Shown here piece after piece: positions 30,170 through 39,556 of a DNA stretch of 64,000 nt (the first letter of the stretch is position 1; each line of letters opens with the position of its first letter). Source of the stretch: an uncultured Bacilli bacterium (GTDB taxonomy: Bacteria > Bacillota_I > Bacilli_A > RF39 > UBA660). Below the pieces are notes generated by a model. The model was not told where the DNA came from. It was given only the letters and a program-made list of their open reading frames with translations, and ran no database searches. Made by a program: the position numbers and the translations under genes. The DNA lies in the NCBI GenBank assembly GCA_910587775.1, contig CAJUNF010000001.1:53014-117013 (forward strand), read 5' to 3'.

Positions 30170-30721
30170 ATGAAATTAATTGTTGGTCTTGGAAATCCAG
30201 GACAGGAATATTCTAATACTAGACATAATGTGGGTTTTATGGTTTTAGACTCTTTTTTAAATGATGTATCTTGGCAATCAAAATTTAATGGTTTGTATTA
30301 TAAGACGACTATAGAAGGTGAGTCAGTTATTTTTCTAAAACCAACAACATACATGAATCTTTCTGGACAATCAGTACAACAATTTACTAATTATTTTCAT
30401 ATAGATATTTCTGATATTTTGATTATACATGATGATTTAGATTTACCATTAGGAAATTATAAGCTAAAACGGAATTCTTCGTCAGGTGGGCATAATGGAT
30501 TAAAATCTATTATAAATTGTTTGCATAGTGAAGCTTTTTTGCGCTTGAAAGTTGGAGTTACTTATCATAGAAATGAAAATACTATTGATTATGTATTAGG
30601 AAAATTTTCAAAAGCAGAATTAACACTTTTAGAAGAGAATTATTTACATTATCATAAAATTATTTGTTCATTTATTCAAAATGGTGTTGAGAAAACATTA
30701 ATGAATTTTAGTAAAAAATAG
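30170..30721 (+). CDS. pth: Peptidyl-tRNA hydrolase
   Basis: The 183-aa enzyme (SpoVC in Bacillus) recycles peptidyl-tRNA. It shows GLGNPGQEYSNTRHNVGF with the catalytic His, KPTTYMNLSGQS and HDDLDLPLG. AAAGGAG lies before ATG 30170. The pth-mfd-spoVT order is conserved. Confidence 0.96.
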   Translation: MKLIVGLGNPGQEYSNTRHNVGFMVLDSFLNDVSWQSKFNGLYYKTTIEGESVIFLKPTTYMNLSGQSVQQFTNYFHIDISDILIIHDDLDLPLGNYKLKRNSSSGGHNGLKSIINCLHSEAFLRLKVGVTYHRNENTIDYVLGKFSKAELTLLEENYLHYHKIICSFIQNGVEKTLMNFSKK

Positions 30722-30729
30722 AGGTGTAT

Positions 30730-33700
30730 ATGAATTTATTGGAACAGTTTTCATTTGAGAATGGTACAATTATTCAAGGTTTAACAAATGAGTTAAACGT
30801 TTTTTACATGTTAGAATGCTTTAAAAGGTTACAAAGTAATTTGCTTATTGTAACAAGTAGTCTTTATGAAGCTAATCAAATTTATAACTCACTAGAAACG
30901 TATACTGATAAAGTGTTACTTTTTCCTATGGATGATTTTTTAACTTCAGTTGCAGTGGCAATTTCTCCTGAATTACAAATGAAACGTTTAGAAACATTAG
31001 AAAGATTATCATCTGGTTCATGGATTGTTGTAACTAATTTAACAGGATATTTAAGATTTTTACCTAATAAACAAAAAAAGGATCAATTAAAACTATCATT
31101 AAAATTAAATGATATGGTTGGTCGAGAAAAACTACATGAGATATTGGAACAGTTTGGATATAAGCAAGAGTCTATTGTTACAGCAACTGGAGAATATGCG
31201 ATTCGTGGATTTGTGTTAGATGTTTTTCCTATGTATGAAGATCATCCTATACGTATTGAATTTTTTGGTAGTGAGATAGAATCTATTCGTTATTTTGATG
31301 AATCAAATCAGTTATCGTTATCGGCTGTTAATGAGTGTGTGATTCATCCATATCAAGAGATTATCACTGATGATAAGAGTTCACTTTATGAGTTTATGAA
31401 TTCACCGATAGTTATATTTAAAGATTATCATCAGATATTTGCGAGTAATACAAAGTTAGAAGAGGATATTTTTCAGTATCAACTTTCTAAAAATGAAAAA
31501 AATATCAAATATATGTTTTCTTTGGATGAAATAAGTGTTAGCTATCAAATACAATTAAACACTTTTGATAATAATGTAAAAAAGACAGGTGCTATTAGCT
31601 ATCAATCTCAAGAGATAGAAAATTTTAATGGAAATTTTGATAATTTAAAAGACTTTGTGTTGAAGCACTTTTTGAATCATAAAACTATTCTTTTTTGTTT
31701 ATCTCGTGATAATCAAGTGAAGCAAATTAAAGAGTTGTTATCTGATTGTTCTATTTATGCTAAATTAGGAGAGTTAAGAAATGATTCTATTAATATTTGG
31801 AAGAAAAAGATTAATCAAGGCTTTATCTTTCAAAATTATGTTGTAATATCAGAGTTTGATATAGAAAAAGTAAAGGATGCAACAATTCGTTATAAGAACA
31901 ATTATCGTATGGGACGGAAAATTAATGCTTTAAATGCATTAAAAACAGGTGATTATGTAGTTCATAGAATGCATGGTATTGGAATTTATCATGGAGTAGT
32001 CACATTAACGCAATATGGTTTAAAGAAAGATTATATTCAAATTGATTATTCTGGAAATGATAAAGTTTATATTCCTGTAGAAAAAATTTCAACGATTTAT
32101 AAATATACTGATAAAGATGGAATGAAACCTCAAGTAAATAAATTAAATTCAACAACTTGGGTGAATAAAAAAAGAGCTATTCAAAAACGAATTCATGATA
32201 TTTCAGAGGAATTGATTAAGCTTTATGCAGCTCGAAATAGTATTAAAGGGGAGCAATATCAAGATTATGAAGAAGAAGAGGTATTTGCGTCATATTTTCC
32301 TTATGAACCTACAAAAGATCAAGTTCGAGCAATACAGGATATTGATCATGATTTAAAAAGACCAGTTCCAATGGATCGTTTATTATGTGGAGATGTTGGT
32401 TTTGGTAAAACTGAAGTAGCTTTTCGTGCAATTTTTAAGGCAATTTTAAATAATAAGCAAGTATTTTATTTGTGTCCTACTACAATTTTAAGTAAACAGC
32501 AATATGAGTCTGCTTTAGAAAGATATTCCGATTATCCTATTGAAATTGCATTATTAAATCGTTTTACTTCTCAAAAAGAAACGAAACGTATTTTAGATGG
32601 CTTATCTTCTGGAGAAATTGATTTAGTTTTTGGAACTCATAGGTTGTTAAGTGATGATATTAAGTTTAAAAAATTAGGTCTTTTAATTGTAGATGAAGAA
32701 CAGCGTTTTGGAGTTACACACAAAGAAAAAATTAAGAAATTTAAAAATGATGTAAATGTTTTAACTCTTTCTGCTACTCCAATTCCAAGAACATTAAAAA
32801 TGGCACTTAGTGGTCTTCGAGACTTATCAATTATTGATACTGCTCCAGTAAATAGGTATCCAGTTCAAACTTATGTTGTAGAAGAAAATCCAATTTTAAT
32901 AAAAGATGCAATCTATAAAGAGTTATCTCGTAATGGGCAAATATTTATTTTATATAATAAAATAGCTACAATTGAAAAAAAATTACATGAGTTATCAAAA
33001 TTAGTACCAGAAGCACGTATCACTTTTGCACATGGTCAAATGTCTAAAACTGAATTAGAAGATATTATGTCTTTGTTTATTAATCATGAATTTGATATTT
33101 TACTTTGTACAACAATAATAGAAACAGGTATTGATATTCCAAATGCTAATACTTTAATTATTTATGATGCAGATCATTTTGGATTAAGCCAGTTATATCA
33201 ACTACGTGGTCGAGTTGGTAGAAGTAATAAGATTGCCTATGCTTATTTACTTTATAATCATGGTCGTATTTTAAATGAAATAGCAGTAAAACGATTACAA
33301 GCAATTAAAGAGTTTACAGAGCTTGGAAGTGGTTATCGTATTGCAATGCGAGATTTAGCTATCCGTGGTGCTGGAGATTTACTTGGAAGTGAGCAGGCAG
33401 GATTTGTAGATACAGTCGGAATATCTCTATATATGAAAATGGTAGAGGAAGAAATGAAGCGTCTACAAGGTGAAATCGTAGAAAATGAAGAGCTTGAAAC
33501 TAAATCCTTATTAAATGTAGAAACTCATATCAGCGATGATTATGTAAGTGATGAGGATTTAAAAATTGAAATTCATCAGAAGATTAATGAAATTGATAGT
33601 TATGATCATTTATTAAAAGTAAAAATGGAGTTAGAAGATCGATTTGGAAAAATTAATGAAGCATTAGAAATTTATATGTATGAAGAATGGTTTGAAAAAA

Positions 33701-33966
33701 TAGCCAAAAGATTAGAAATTCATAATGTGCGTCAAACAGAAAAAGAAGTAATGATAGAGTTGCCAGAAAAAATTAGTTCTCAAATTAAAGGTGATAAGCT
33801 GTTTTTGGAAATATATAATATAAGTCAGAATTTTCGTTTAAAATATGAAAATAAGAAAATTATAATAGTTCTTTCTTTAAAAGGATTAAAAGATCATTTT
33901 GTATATTACGTTGTTCCTTTAATGGATAAAATCTTACATGAATTTTTAATAAATTGTAATGATTAA
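30730..33966 (+). CDS. mfd: Transcription-repair coupling factor Mfd
   Basis: The 1078-aa protein has the UvrB-homology N-terminal region and the RNA polymerase interaction domain (GDYVVHRMHGIGIY). The RecG-like translocase has GDVGFGKTEVAFRA, DEEQRFG and QLRGRVGRS, and a C-terminal TRCF domain follows. It removes stalled RNA polymerase and recruits UvrA. ATG 30730 follows AGAGGTG; the upstream GTG 30724 lies inside that site. Confidence 0.96.
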   Translation: MNLLEQFSFENGTIIQGLTNELNVFYMLECFKRLQSNLLIVTSSLYEANQIYNSLETYTDKVLLFPMDDFLTSVAVAISPELQMKRLETLERLSSGSWIVVTNLTGYLRFLPNKQKKDQLKLSLKLNDMVGREKLHEILEQFGYKQESIVTATGEYAIRGFVLDVFPMYEDHPIRIEFFGSEIESIRYFDESNQLSLSAVNECVIHPYQEIITDDKSSLYEFMNSPIVIFKDYHQIFASNTKLEEDIFQYQLSKNEKNIKYMFSLDEISVSYQIQLNTFDNNVKKTGAISYQSQEIENFNGNFDNLKDFVLKHFLNHKTILFCLSRDNQVKQIKELLSDCSIYAKLGELRNDSINIWKKKINQGFIFQNYVVISEFDIEKVKDATIRYKNNYRMGRKINALNALKTGDYVVHRMHGIGIYHGVVTLTQYGLKKDYIQIDYSGNDKVYIPVEKISTIYKYTDKDGMKPQVNKLNSTTWVNKKRAIQKRIHDISEELIKLYAARNSIKGEQYQDYEEEEVFASYFPYEPTKDQVRAIQDIDHDLKRPVPMDRLLCGDVGFGKTEVAFRAIFKAILNNKQVFYLCPTTILSKQQYESALERYSDYPIEIALLNRFTSQKETKRILDGLSSGEIDLVFGTHRLLSDDIKFKKLGLLIVDEEQRFGVTHKEKIKKFKNDVNVLTLSATPIPRTLKMALSGLRDLSIIDTAPVNRYPVQTYVVEENPILIKDAIYKELSRNGQIFILYNKIATIEKKLHELSKLVPEARITFAHGQMSKTELEDIMSLFINHEFDILLCTTIIETGIDIPNANTLIIYDADHFGLSQLYQLRGRVGRSNKIAYAYLLYNHGRILNEIAVKRLQAIKEFTELGSGYRIAMRDLAIRGAGDLLGSEQAGFVDTVGISLYMKMVEEEMKRLQGEIVENEELETKSLLNVETHISDDYVSDEDLKIEIHQKINEIDSYDHLLKVKMELEDRFGKINEALEIYMYEEWFEKIAKRLEIHNVRQTEKEVMIELPEKISSQIKGDKLFLEIYNISQNFRLKYENKKIIIVLSLKGLKDHFVYYVVPLMDKILHEFLINCND

Positions 33967-34021
33967 GGTATAAAATTTTATGTAATCTCCAAAACTATAA
34001 GTAGATTGGAGTGAACATATT

Positions 34022-34549
34022 TTGAAGTCAACGGGTGTTATTAGAAGGATTGATGAATTAGGAAGGATTGTAATTCCAAAAGAGATAAGAAGACATTTAG
34101 GTATTCGAGAAGGAGAAAATTTAGAAATTTTTACAGAAGAAAATCAGATAGTTTTAAAAAAGTATTCTAAAATGCTAGAATATGGAGATTTTTCCTCTAA
34201 GTTATGTGAAATTGTACCAGCTACAATGGATCTAGCTTTAGTAGTTACTGATCGTGATAAAGTTGTTTCTTTTTCTTCAAACATTGTATTAGAAATTGGT
34301 AATAGTGAGATTAACAGCCATTTGTTATCTTATATCCAATCAAGAGAATCTTATGAATCAAATAATTTTGAAAAGATAGAAATAGGCGATCATGAAATTG
34401 AAGGTTATTTTTATATTCAGCCAATTATTTCATCTATTGATTGTTTGGGATTAATTATTTTAATAAAAGATCAGTCATTTTTAAAAGAAGAAAAACAATT
34501 TGCAAAGTTTCTAGCGCAAATGATTGCAAATAAAATTGACATTTCTTAA
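34022..34549 (+). CDS. spoVT: Stage V sporulation protein T
   Basis: The 175-aa regulator has an AbrB-type swapped-hairpin DNA-binding domain (STGVIRRIDELGRIVIPKEI, residues 3-22) and a C-terminal GAF-like domain, the SpoVT layout. In Bacillus it tunes sigma-G genes in the forespore. The start is TTG 34022, with GGAGTGA upstream. The mfd-spoVT order supports the call over AbrB. Confidence 0.92.
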   Translation: MKSTGVIRRIDELGRIVIPKEIRRHLGIREGENLEIFTEENQIVLKKYSKMLEYGDFSSKLCEIVPATMDLALVVTDRDKVVSFSSNIVLEIGNSEINSHLLSYIQSRESYESNNFEKIEIGDHEIEGYFYIQPIISSIDCLGLIILIKDQSFLKEEKQFAKFLAQMIANKIDIS

Positions 34550-34565
34550 ACTAATGTGTTAGAAT
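34536..34565 (+). promoter_or_regulatory. Promoter of the T-box leader
   Basis: TTGACA (34536-34541), inside the last spoVT codons, and TAGAAT (34560-34565) are 18 bp apart. They sit directly upstream of the T-box RNA. Confidence 0.7.
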
Positions 34566-34571
34566 TTTCGT

Positions 34572-34770
34572 AAATTTAGTGATGAAAGAAAGAGAAATAT
34601 GAATTCTTTTTAAGAGAGTCTATATTGGTGAGAGTAGATAAAGAATAGTATGGAAGATGGTTCTGGAACTAAAACGGAGCAACACGTTACGAAGAGAAAG
34701 TGCATGAAAAGTCATGAATAAAGGTGGTACCACGGGTTATCTCGTCCTTTTGTTCAAGGCTTTTTTTATT
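34572..34770 (+). promoter_or_regulatory. T-box riboswitch upstream of SDR-metG, probably tRNA-Met-sensing
   Basis: The T-box sequence AAAGGTGGTACCACG spans 34720-34734. Stem I elements lie upstream: AGAGAGTC, a GGTGAGAG loop, and ATTCTTT pairing with AAAGAAT. A candidate specifier ATG is at 34650-34652, just 3' of that helix, which fits methionine and the downstream metG. A weak CCTT/AAGG hairpin plus T-run (34746-34767) may be the terminator. Binding of uncharged tRNA to allow read-through is known for the class; the specifier assignment is my inference. Confidence 0.85.
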
Positions 34771-34786
34771 GGAAAGAAGGGAATAT

Positions 34787-35521
34787 ATGAGTCAAGTTGT
34801 ATTAGTAACTGGTGCAAGACGAGGGCTTGGAAAATCAATAGCTTATGAGTTTGCTAAAAAGGGTTATGATGTCATTTTGAATGATAAAGAAGATAAAATT
34901 ATTTTGGAATCTATTAAAGCCGATTTAGAATTTCAATATTCTGTTAAAGTTATTGTTGGTTTTGGAGATATTTCAAATGAAGATATAGTGTTGGAATTAT
35001 TAGAAATGATAAAAAAAGAATTTGGTACTTTGGATGTTTTGGTAAATAATGCAGCGATTGTAAGTGATATGGAATTATCCTTACGTTCTACGGAAATTTT
35101 TGAGAATACAATGCATAATAATGTGACAGGGACTTATTTAATGTGTAAATATTTTGGACAGTTTATGTTTGATCAAGAGAAGATAACCAGAATTATCAAT
35201 ATATCTAGTACAAATGCTATAGATTGCAATTTTCCAACTAGTATAGATTATGATGCTTCAAAAGCTGCAGTTATATCTTTAACTCACAATTTTGCATTAC
35301 AGTTTGCGCCAAAAGTTTTAGTAAATGCCGTCGCACCTGGTTGGATGAATACAGAAATGAATGCGGATTTGCCTAAAGAGTTGGTACAAGAAGAAACTGA
35401 CAAAATATATTTGAAGCGTTTTGCTGAACCTTCGGAGGTTGCAACACTTGTCTATTATTTAGGAAGTAAAGAAAATACTTATGTTAATAACGAAGTCATC
35501 GTTATTGATGGAGGGTATTAA
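34787..35521 (+). CDS. Short-chain dehydrogenase/reductase, FabG-like
   Basis: The 244-aa Rossmann enzyme shows TGARRGLGKSIA (NAD(P) binding), NNAA, a Ser in ISSTNA and the catalytic YDASKAA. It is closest in pattern to 3-oxoacyl-ACP reductases, but the substrate cannot be deduced. ATG 34787 follows AAGGG; an upstream in-frame start would lie inside the T-box. It lies between the T-box and metG, 12 bp before metG, so it appears to be under methionine control. Confidence 0.8.
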   Translation: MSQVVLVTGARRGLGKSIAYEFAKKGYDVILNDKEDKIILESIKADLEFQYSVKVIVGFGDISNEDIVLELLEMIKKEFGTLDVLVNNAAIVSDMELSLRSTEIFENTMHNNVTGTYLMCKYFGQFMFDQEKITRIINISSTNAIDCNFPTSIDYDASKAAVISLTHNFALQFAPKVLVNAVAPGWMNTEMNADLPKELVQEETDKIYLKRFAEPSEVATLVYYLGSKENTYVNNEVIVIDGGY

Positions 35522-35533
35522 GGAGGATAAAAA

Positions 35534-37054
35534 ATGAAAGAAAAATTTAGTATATTTACAGCAATTGCTTATACTTCTGCTAAGCCACATATTGGTAATA
35601 CTTATGAAATCGTTCTTGCAGATGCAATTGCACGATTTAAACGTTTGAAAGGTTATGATGTTTATTTTCAAACAGGTACAGATGAACATGGAGAAAAAAT
35701 AGCTCAGAAAGCTTTAGAAAATGGCTTAACTCCTCAAGAATATTGTGATAATATTTCCCAGGAAATACAAAATATTTGGGATATAATGAATACTTCTTAT
35801 GATCGTTTTGTAAGAACTACAGATAAGAATCATGAACGTGTAGTTGCGCGTATTTTTGAAAAGTTGCATGAGCAAGGAGATATTTATCTTGGAAAGTATG
35901 AAGGATTGTACTGTGTTCCTTGTGAATCTTTTTTTACTGAAAGTCAGTTGGTAGAAGGAAAATGTCCTGACTGTGGTCGTGAAGTAGTAGAAAAAAGTGA
36001 AGAGGCGTACTTCTTTAAAATGTCAAAGTATCAAAAACAATTAGAAGATTATTTAGAAGCACATAAAGACTTCATTCAGCCAGAGTCTCGTAAGAATGAG
36101 ATGGTAAATAATTTTATTAAACCTGGTTTACAAGATTTATGTGTCTCTCGAACTTCTTTTGATTGGGGTATTAAAGTTCCAATGGATCCAAAACATGTTG
36201 TATATGTATGGTTAGATGCGTTAACCAATTATATTACTAATATAGGTTATGATGTAGATAGCCAAACCGATGAATTTAATAAAATCTGGCCGGCTGATTT
36301 GCATTTAGTTGGAAAGGATATTATTCGTTTTCATATGATTTATTGGCCAATTTTCTTAATGGCTTTAGATTTACCACTACCAAAGAAAGTTTTTGGACAT
36401 CCTTGGCTTTTAATGGCAAATGATAAAATGAGTAAGAGTAAAGGTAATGTAATGTATGCTGATGATTTAGTATCAATTTATGGAGTAGATGCTATTCGTT
36501 ATTATGTTTTACATGAAATTCCGTTTGGTCATGATGGTAATATTACCGATGAATTAATTGTTGAGCGAATTAACTCTGATTTAGCTAATGTATTAGGTAA
36601 TTTAGTAAATCGAACTATTTCTATGGCTCAAAAGTATTTTGATGGGGAAGTAAGTAATCAAAATGTATTAGATCAATTTGATTCAGAACTGGTAGCTTCT
36701 ATTAATTCTCTTGATGAACGAGTTACTAAAAGAATGGATGAATTAGAAATTGGTAAAGCAATTGATGAAATTTTTGAACTTCTTCGTCGTAGCAATAAGT
36801 ATATTGATGAAACAATGCCTTGGAGTTTAGCAAAAGATGAAAATAAGCGTGCTAGATTAGAGACTGTTTTATATCATTTACTTGAAGCAATTAGAGTTTC
36901 GGCAATATATTTAAGTTCTTTTTTGCCAGATACTAGTAAAGAAATATTACGACAAATTAATCAAGAAAATAATAGTTTTTCTTTTGAAAGTACTTTAAAA
37001 TATCAAGTTTTAGAACCTAAAATACTGTTTCAAAGAATAGAAAACAAAGGTTAG
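35534..37054 (+). CDS. metG: Methionyl-tRNA synthetase
   Basis: The 506-aa class I synthetase has the HIGH-type motif in AKPHIGNTYE, a zinc knuckle CVPCESFFTESQLVEGKCPD followed by CG, and KMSKSKGNV. It lacks the C-terminal tRNA-binding domain found in the longer Bacillus enzyme. A strong AAGGAGG precedes ATG 35534. It is expected to be controlled by the T-box leader. Confidence 0.95.
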   Translation: MKEKFSIFTAIAYTSAKPHIGNTYEIVLADAIARFKRLKGYDVYFQTGTDEHGEKIAQKALENGLTPQEYCDNISQEIQNIWDIMNTSYDRFVRTTDKNHERVVARIFEKLHEQGDIYLGKYEGLYCVPCESFFTESQLVEGKCPDCGREVVEKSEEAYFFKMSKYQKQLEDYLEAHKDFIQPESRKNEMVNNFIKPGLQDLCVSRTSFDWGIKVPMDPKHVVYVWLDALTNYITNIGYDVDSQTDEFNKIWPADLHLVGKDIIRFHMIYWPIFLMALDLPLPKKVFGHPWLLMANDKMSKSKGNVMYADDLVSIYGVDAIRYYVLHEIPFGHDGNITDELIVERINSDLANVLGNLVNRTISMAQKYFDGEVSNQNVLDQFDSELVASINSLDERVTKRMDELEIGKAIDEIFELLRRSNKYIDETMPWSLAKDENKRARLETVLYHLLEAIRVSAIYLSSFLPDTSKEILRQINQENNSFSFESTLKYQVLEPKILFQRIENKG

Positions 37055-37066
37055 AAGGTAAAATAA

Positions 37067-37300
37067 ATGAAATTAAATTTAAGAAAAATAGCAATTGGAG
37101 CTACAATAACAGGAATTTCTTTTGTAGCAATTTCTAAAATGTTTCACGTGAAACGTCCAAAAGTAGGAAGTCATGATTATTCATCTAAAAATAGTTCTAC
37201 ATCTAATATGGCATTTTTAAGTGAAGAGCACTTTGTAGTTGAAAAGCCGAAAACAAGAATATTAAAAAAAACTTCTTTAGATGAAGAAAATGGTGAGTAA
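37067..37300 (+). CDS. Small membrane-anchored hypothetical protein containing a parS site
   Basis: The 77-aa product has one hydrophobic segment (about 9-25) and a polar Lys/Ser-rich remainder. It has an AGAAGG ribosome site and tight spacing to metG and tatD, so it is probably real. I recognise no family. Codons for MFHVKR are the parS sequence itself, which may constrain the protein here. Confidence 0.55.
   Translation: MKLNLRKIAIGATITGISFVAISKMFHVKRPKVGSHDYSSKNSSTSNMAFLSEEHFVVEKPKTRILKKTSLDEENGE
37140..37155. promoter_or_regulatory. parS: parS site inside a small gene
   Basis: TGTTTCACGTGAAACG matches the Bacillus parS consensus at 15 of 16 positions. It is about 22 kb from oriC and separate from the gyrA-side cluster. 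Confidence 0.8.
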
Positions 37301-37306
37301 TCATTT

Positions 37307-38062
37307 ATGAATTTATGGGATACTCATTGTCATATTTATAAAGATTATTATCCTTCTATTTCTGATGAAATAATAAACGCTAATCAGGTAGGGGTTACTA
37401 ATTGTATAGTTAGCGGCTGTGATGCTAAAAGTAATGAAGAGGTTTTATCTATTATTTCTAATTATTCTTCTTGTTTTGGTGTTATTGGAATTCATCCTGA
37501 AGAAGTGGATCATTATTCTAATCAAGATGTTCAATATATATTAAATAATATCCATAATGATCGTATTATAGGAATTGGTGAAATTGGCTTAGATTATCAT
37601 TATACAGAGGATAATAAAGAAGAACAAAAGAAATTGTTTGAACTTCAGTTATCTTTAGCTGAACAATCTAATTTACCAGTAGTAATTCATTCTCGTGAAG
37701 CTACACAAGATACTATAGATATTTTAAAAAAACATAAGGTAAAAGGAGTCATTCATTCATTTTCAGGAAGTTTAGAAGTGGCACAGATTTATATAAAAAT
37801 TGGATTTAAATTAGGTATAAATGGTGTTGTTACTTTTAAGAATAGCAGATTAAAAGATATTTTACCTTTCATCAAAGATCATATTGTTTTAGAAACGGAT
37901 AGTCCTTTTTTGACTCCACATCCTTATCGTGGAACAAAGAATAGTCCTAAATATATTCGAAATATTGCTGAATTTGTTGCATCAGAGTTAAAAATCTCAA
38001 TTCATGAATTAGAAGTAATTACCAATAAAAATATTGGACTCATTTTTGACAAAATAAAGTGA
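37307..38062 (+). CDS. TatD-family metal-dependent deoxyribonuclease
   Basis: The 251-aa TIM-barrel hydrolase has DTHCHIYKD, the GEIGLDYHY metal ligand, VIHSREA, HSFSG and ETDSPFL motifs. It corresponds to YabD, which lies next to metS in B. subtilis. It probably acts as a DNA 3'-exonuclease in repair. Confidence 0.93.
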   Translation: MNLWDTHCHIYKDYYPSISDEIINANQVGVTNCIVSGCDAKSNEEVLSIISNYSSCFGVIGIHPEEVDHYSNQDVQYILNNIHNDRIIGIGEIGLDYHYTEDNKEEQKKLFELQLSLAEQSNLPVVIHSREATQDTIDILKKHKVKGVIHSFSGSLEVAQIYIKIGFKLGINGVVTFKNSRLKDILPFIKDHIVLETDSPFLTPHPYRGTKNSPKYIRNIAEFVASELKISIHELEVITNKNIGLIFDKIK

Positions 38063-38099
38063 TTATGCTAGAATGATTTTATGATTTGAGGTGAACATT

Positions 38100-38642
38100 T
38101 TGGGATCTATAGGTCATAAAATTTCTCAAATGCTTCGTGTTGCTACTATTGTAGGTGTAATTTTCGTCGCTAAATCAAGTACTAATTTAGTAGAGACCAA
38201 ATTAGAAAATAATGCTACAAATCGAGTTATAGATTTGTCAACTATGGCTTTGAAATTAGAGGAAGATATAAAAAACGATTTATATAGTGCTAAAGATACT
38301 TATACTGGAGATTTAACTGGTTATGGTGCAGATTGTCCACTTTGTGGAGGAACTCTTGCTTGCAAACCAAGTTATTATATTAAAGATGGTACAGATACTT
38401 ATCCTGATTCAGTATATGGAACGGTTCGAATTGTAGCTTCTAGTCGCAATTTACCATGTGGTACAATTGTTAGATTTCATCATGCAAGAATTTCTAGTGA
38501 TCCAATTATTGCAATTGTATTAGATCGTGGAGTTTTAGGAAATGATTTAGATTTATTGTCACCAAGTGAGGAATATGCACTTCAAAATGTTGGTAGAAAA
38601 TCTATTACATATGATATTTTAAGACAAGGTTGGGGATCCTAA
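38100..38642 (+). CDS. 3D-domain (YabE/RpfB-like) cell-wall protein
   Basis: The 180-aa protein has an N-terminal hydrophobic anchor (about 8-25) and a C-terminal double-psi beta-barrel 3D domain. Its catalytic-type Asp residues are seen in TGYGADCPLC, IVLDRGV and DLDLLSPSEEYA. Related proteins (YabE, Rpf, MltA-type) bind or cut glycan strands. Its slot between tatD and ksgA equals that of yabE, but the G5 and DUF348 regions are missing. TTG 38100 is set by GAGGTG. Confidence 0.78.
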   Translation: MGSIGHKISQMLRVATIVGVIFVAKSSTNLVETKLENNATNRVIDLSTMALKLEEDIKNDLYSAKDTYTGDLTGYGADCPLCGGTLACKPSYYIKDGTDTYPDSVYGTVRIVASSRNLPCGTIVRFHHARISSDPIIAIVLDRGVLGNDLDLLSPSEEYALQNVGRKSITYDILRQGWGS

Positions 38643-38697
38643 TCTTGTTTTTTGTTCTGATTTTTGATATGTTCATGGAAAGAAAAGATGTGATTGT

Positions 38698-39474
38698 ATG
38701 AATAATATTCCTGCTAAGAAGAGTCTTGGGCAAAATTTTTTAAAGGATGAAATAATACTTCAAAAAATAGCAAATAGCATTTCTGTTAAACAAAATGATC
38801 TCATTTTAGAGATTGGTCCAGGTAAAGGAGCTCTTACTAAATATTTAATTCAAAAAGGGTCTAATTATTTAGCTTATGAAATAGATAGTAGAATGAAACC
38901 TGTTTTGGCATCTTTAACAGATAAAATTCTATGGAAGGACTTTTTAAAAAGTGATTTGAAAAACGATTTAGAACAAATTACATATGATAATTTTTATGTT
39001 ATTGCTAATATTCCTTATTATATAACTACTCCTATTATTGAGCATGTTATACAGTCTGATATTTTAATTAGTGAAATGGTATTATTAGTTCAGAAAGAAG
39101 TTGCTGATCGTTTTTGTGCTAAACCACATACAAAAGATTATGGCTACTTTACAGTATATTTGAATTATTATTTTGAAGTTTTTAAAGAATTTGAGGTTTC
39201 TCGTAAATGCTTTGATCCGGTTCCTAATGTAGATAGTTGTGTTGTTCATTTTAAGCGTAAAAAGTCAATTTCTTTAGATCAAAAGTTGTATTTTTCTTTT
39301 TTAAAACAATGTTTTTGTAATAAACGTAAAACATTACACAATAATTTAAAAAGTTATGATTGGAATCTCATTCAAAGCATTTTAAAAAAATATGATATTT
39401 CTTTAAGTGTTCGTGCTGAAGAATTACCGTCTTATATTTTGGAAGATCTTTTTCTTTGTTTATATAAAAACTAA
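38698..39474 (+). CDS. ksgA: 16S rRNA dimethyladenosine transferase KsgA
   Basis: The 258-aa methyltransferase dimethylates A1518/A1519 of 16S rRNA. It shows KKSLGQNFLKD, ILEIGPGKGALT and NIPYYITTPI. The ribosome site is weak. The rnmV gene, often just upstream, is absent. Confidence 0.95.
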   Translation: MNNIPAKKSLGQNFLKDEIILQKIANSISVKQNDLILEIGPGKGALTKYLIQKGSNYLAYEIDSRMKPVLASLTDKILWKDFLKSDLKNDLEQITYDNFYVIANIPYYITTPIIEHVIQSDILISEMVLLVQKEVADRFCAKPHTKDYGYFTVYLNYYFEVFKEFEVSRKCFDPVPNVDSCVVHFKRKKSISLDQKLYFSFLKQCFCNKRKTLHNNLKSYDWNLIQSILKKYDISLSVRAEELPSYILEDLFLCLYKN

Positions 39475-39497
39475 TTATAGTTAAGTGAATATTTTTT

Positions 39498-39525
39498 AGA
39501 TTATCTTAATGGTAATCTTTTTTTT
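39498..39525 (+). terminator. ksgA terminator
   Basis: AGATTA (39498-39503) pairs with TAATCT (39513-39518), followed by a long T-run. yabG lies just after it. Confidence 0.7.
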
Positions 39526-39556
39526 CTTTTGGCATAAATTGATAGTGGTGAAGTCT

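Noticed and set aside
34022..34549. AbrB transition-state regulator
   Set aside because: The protein has a long C-terminal GAF-like domain and follows mfd, which identifies SpoVT.
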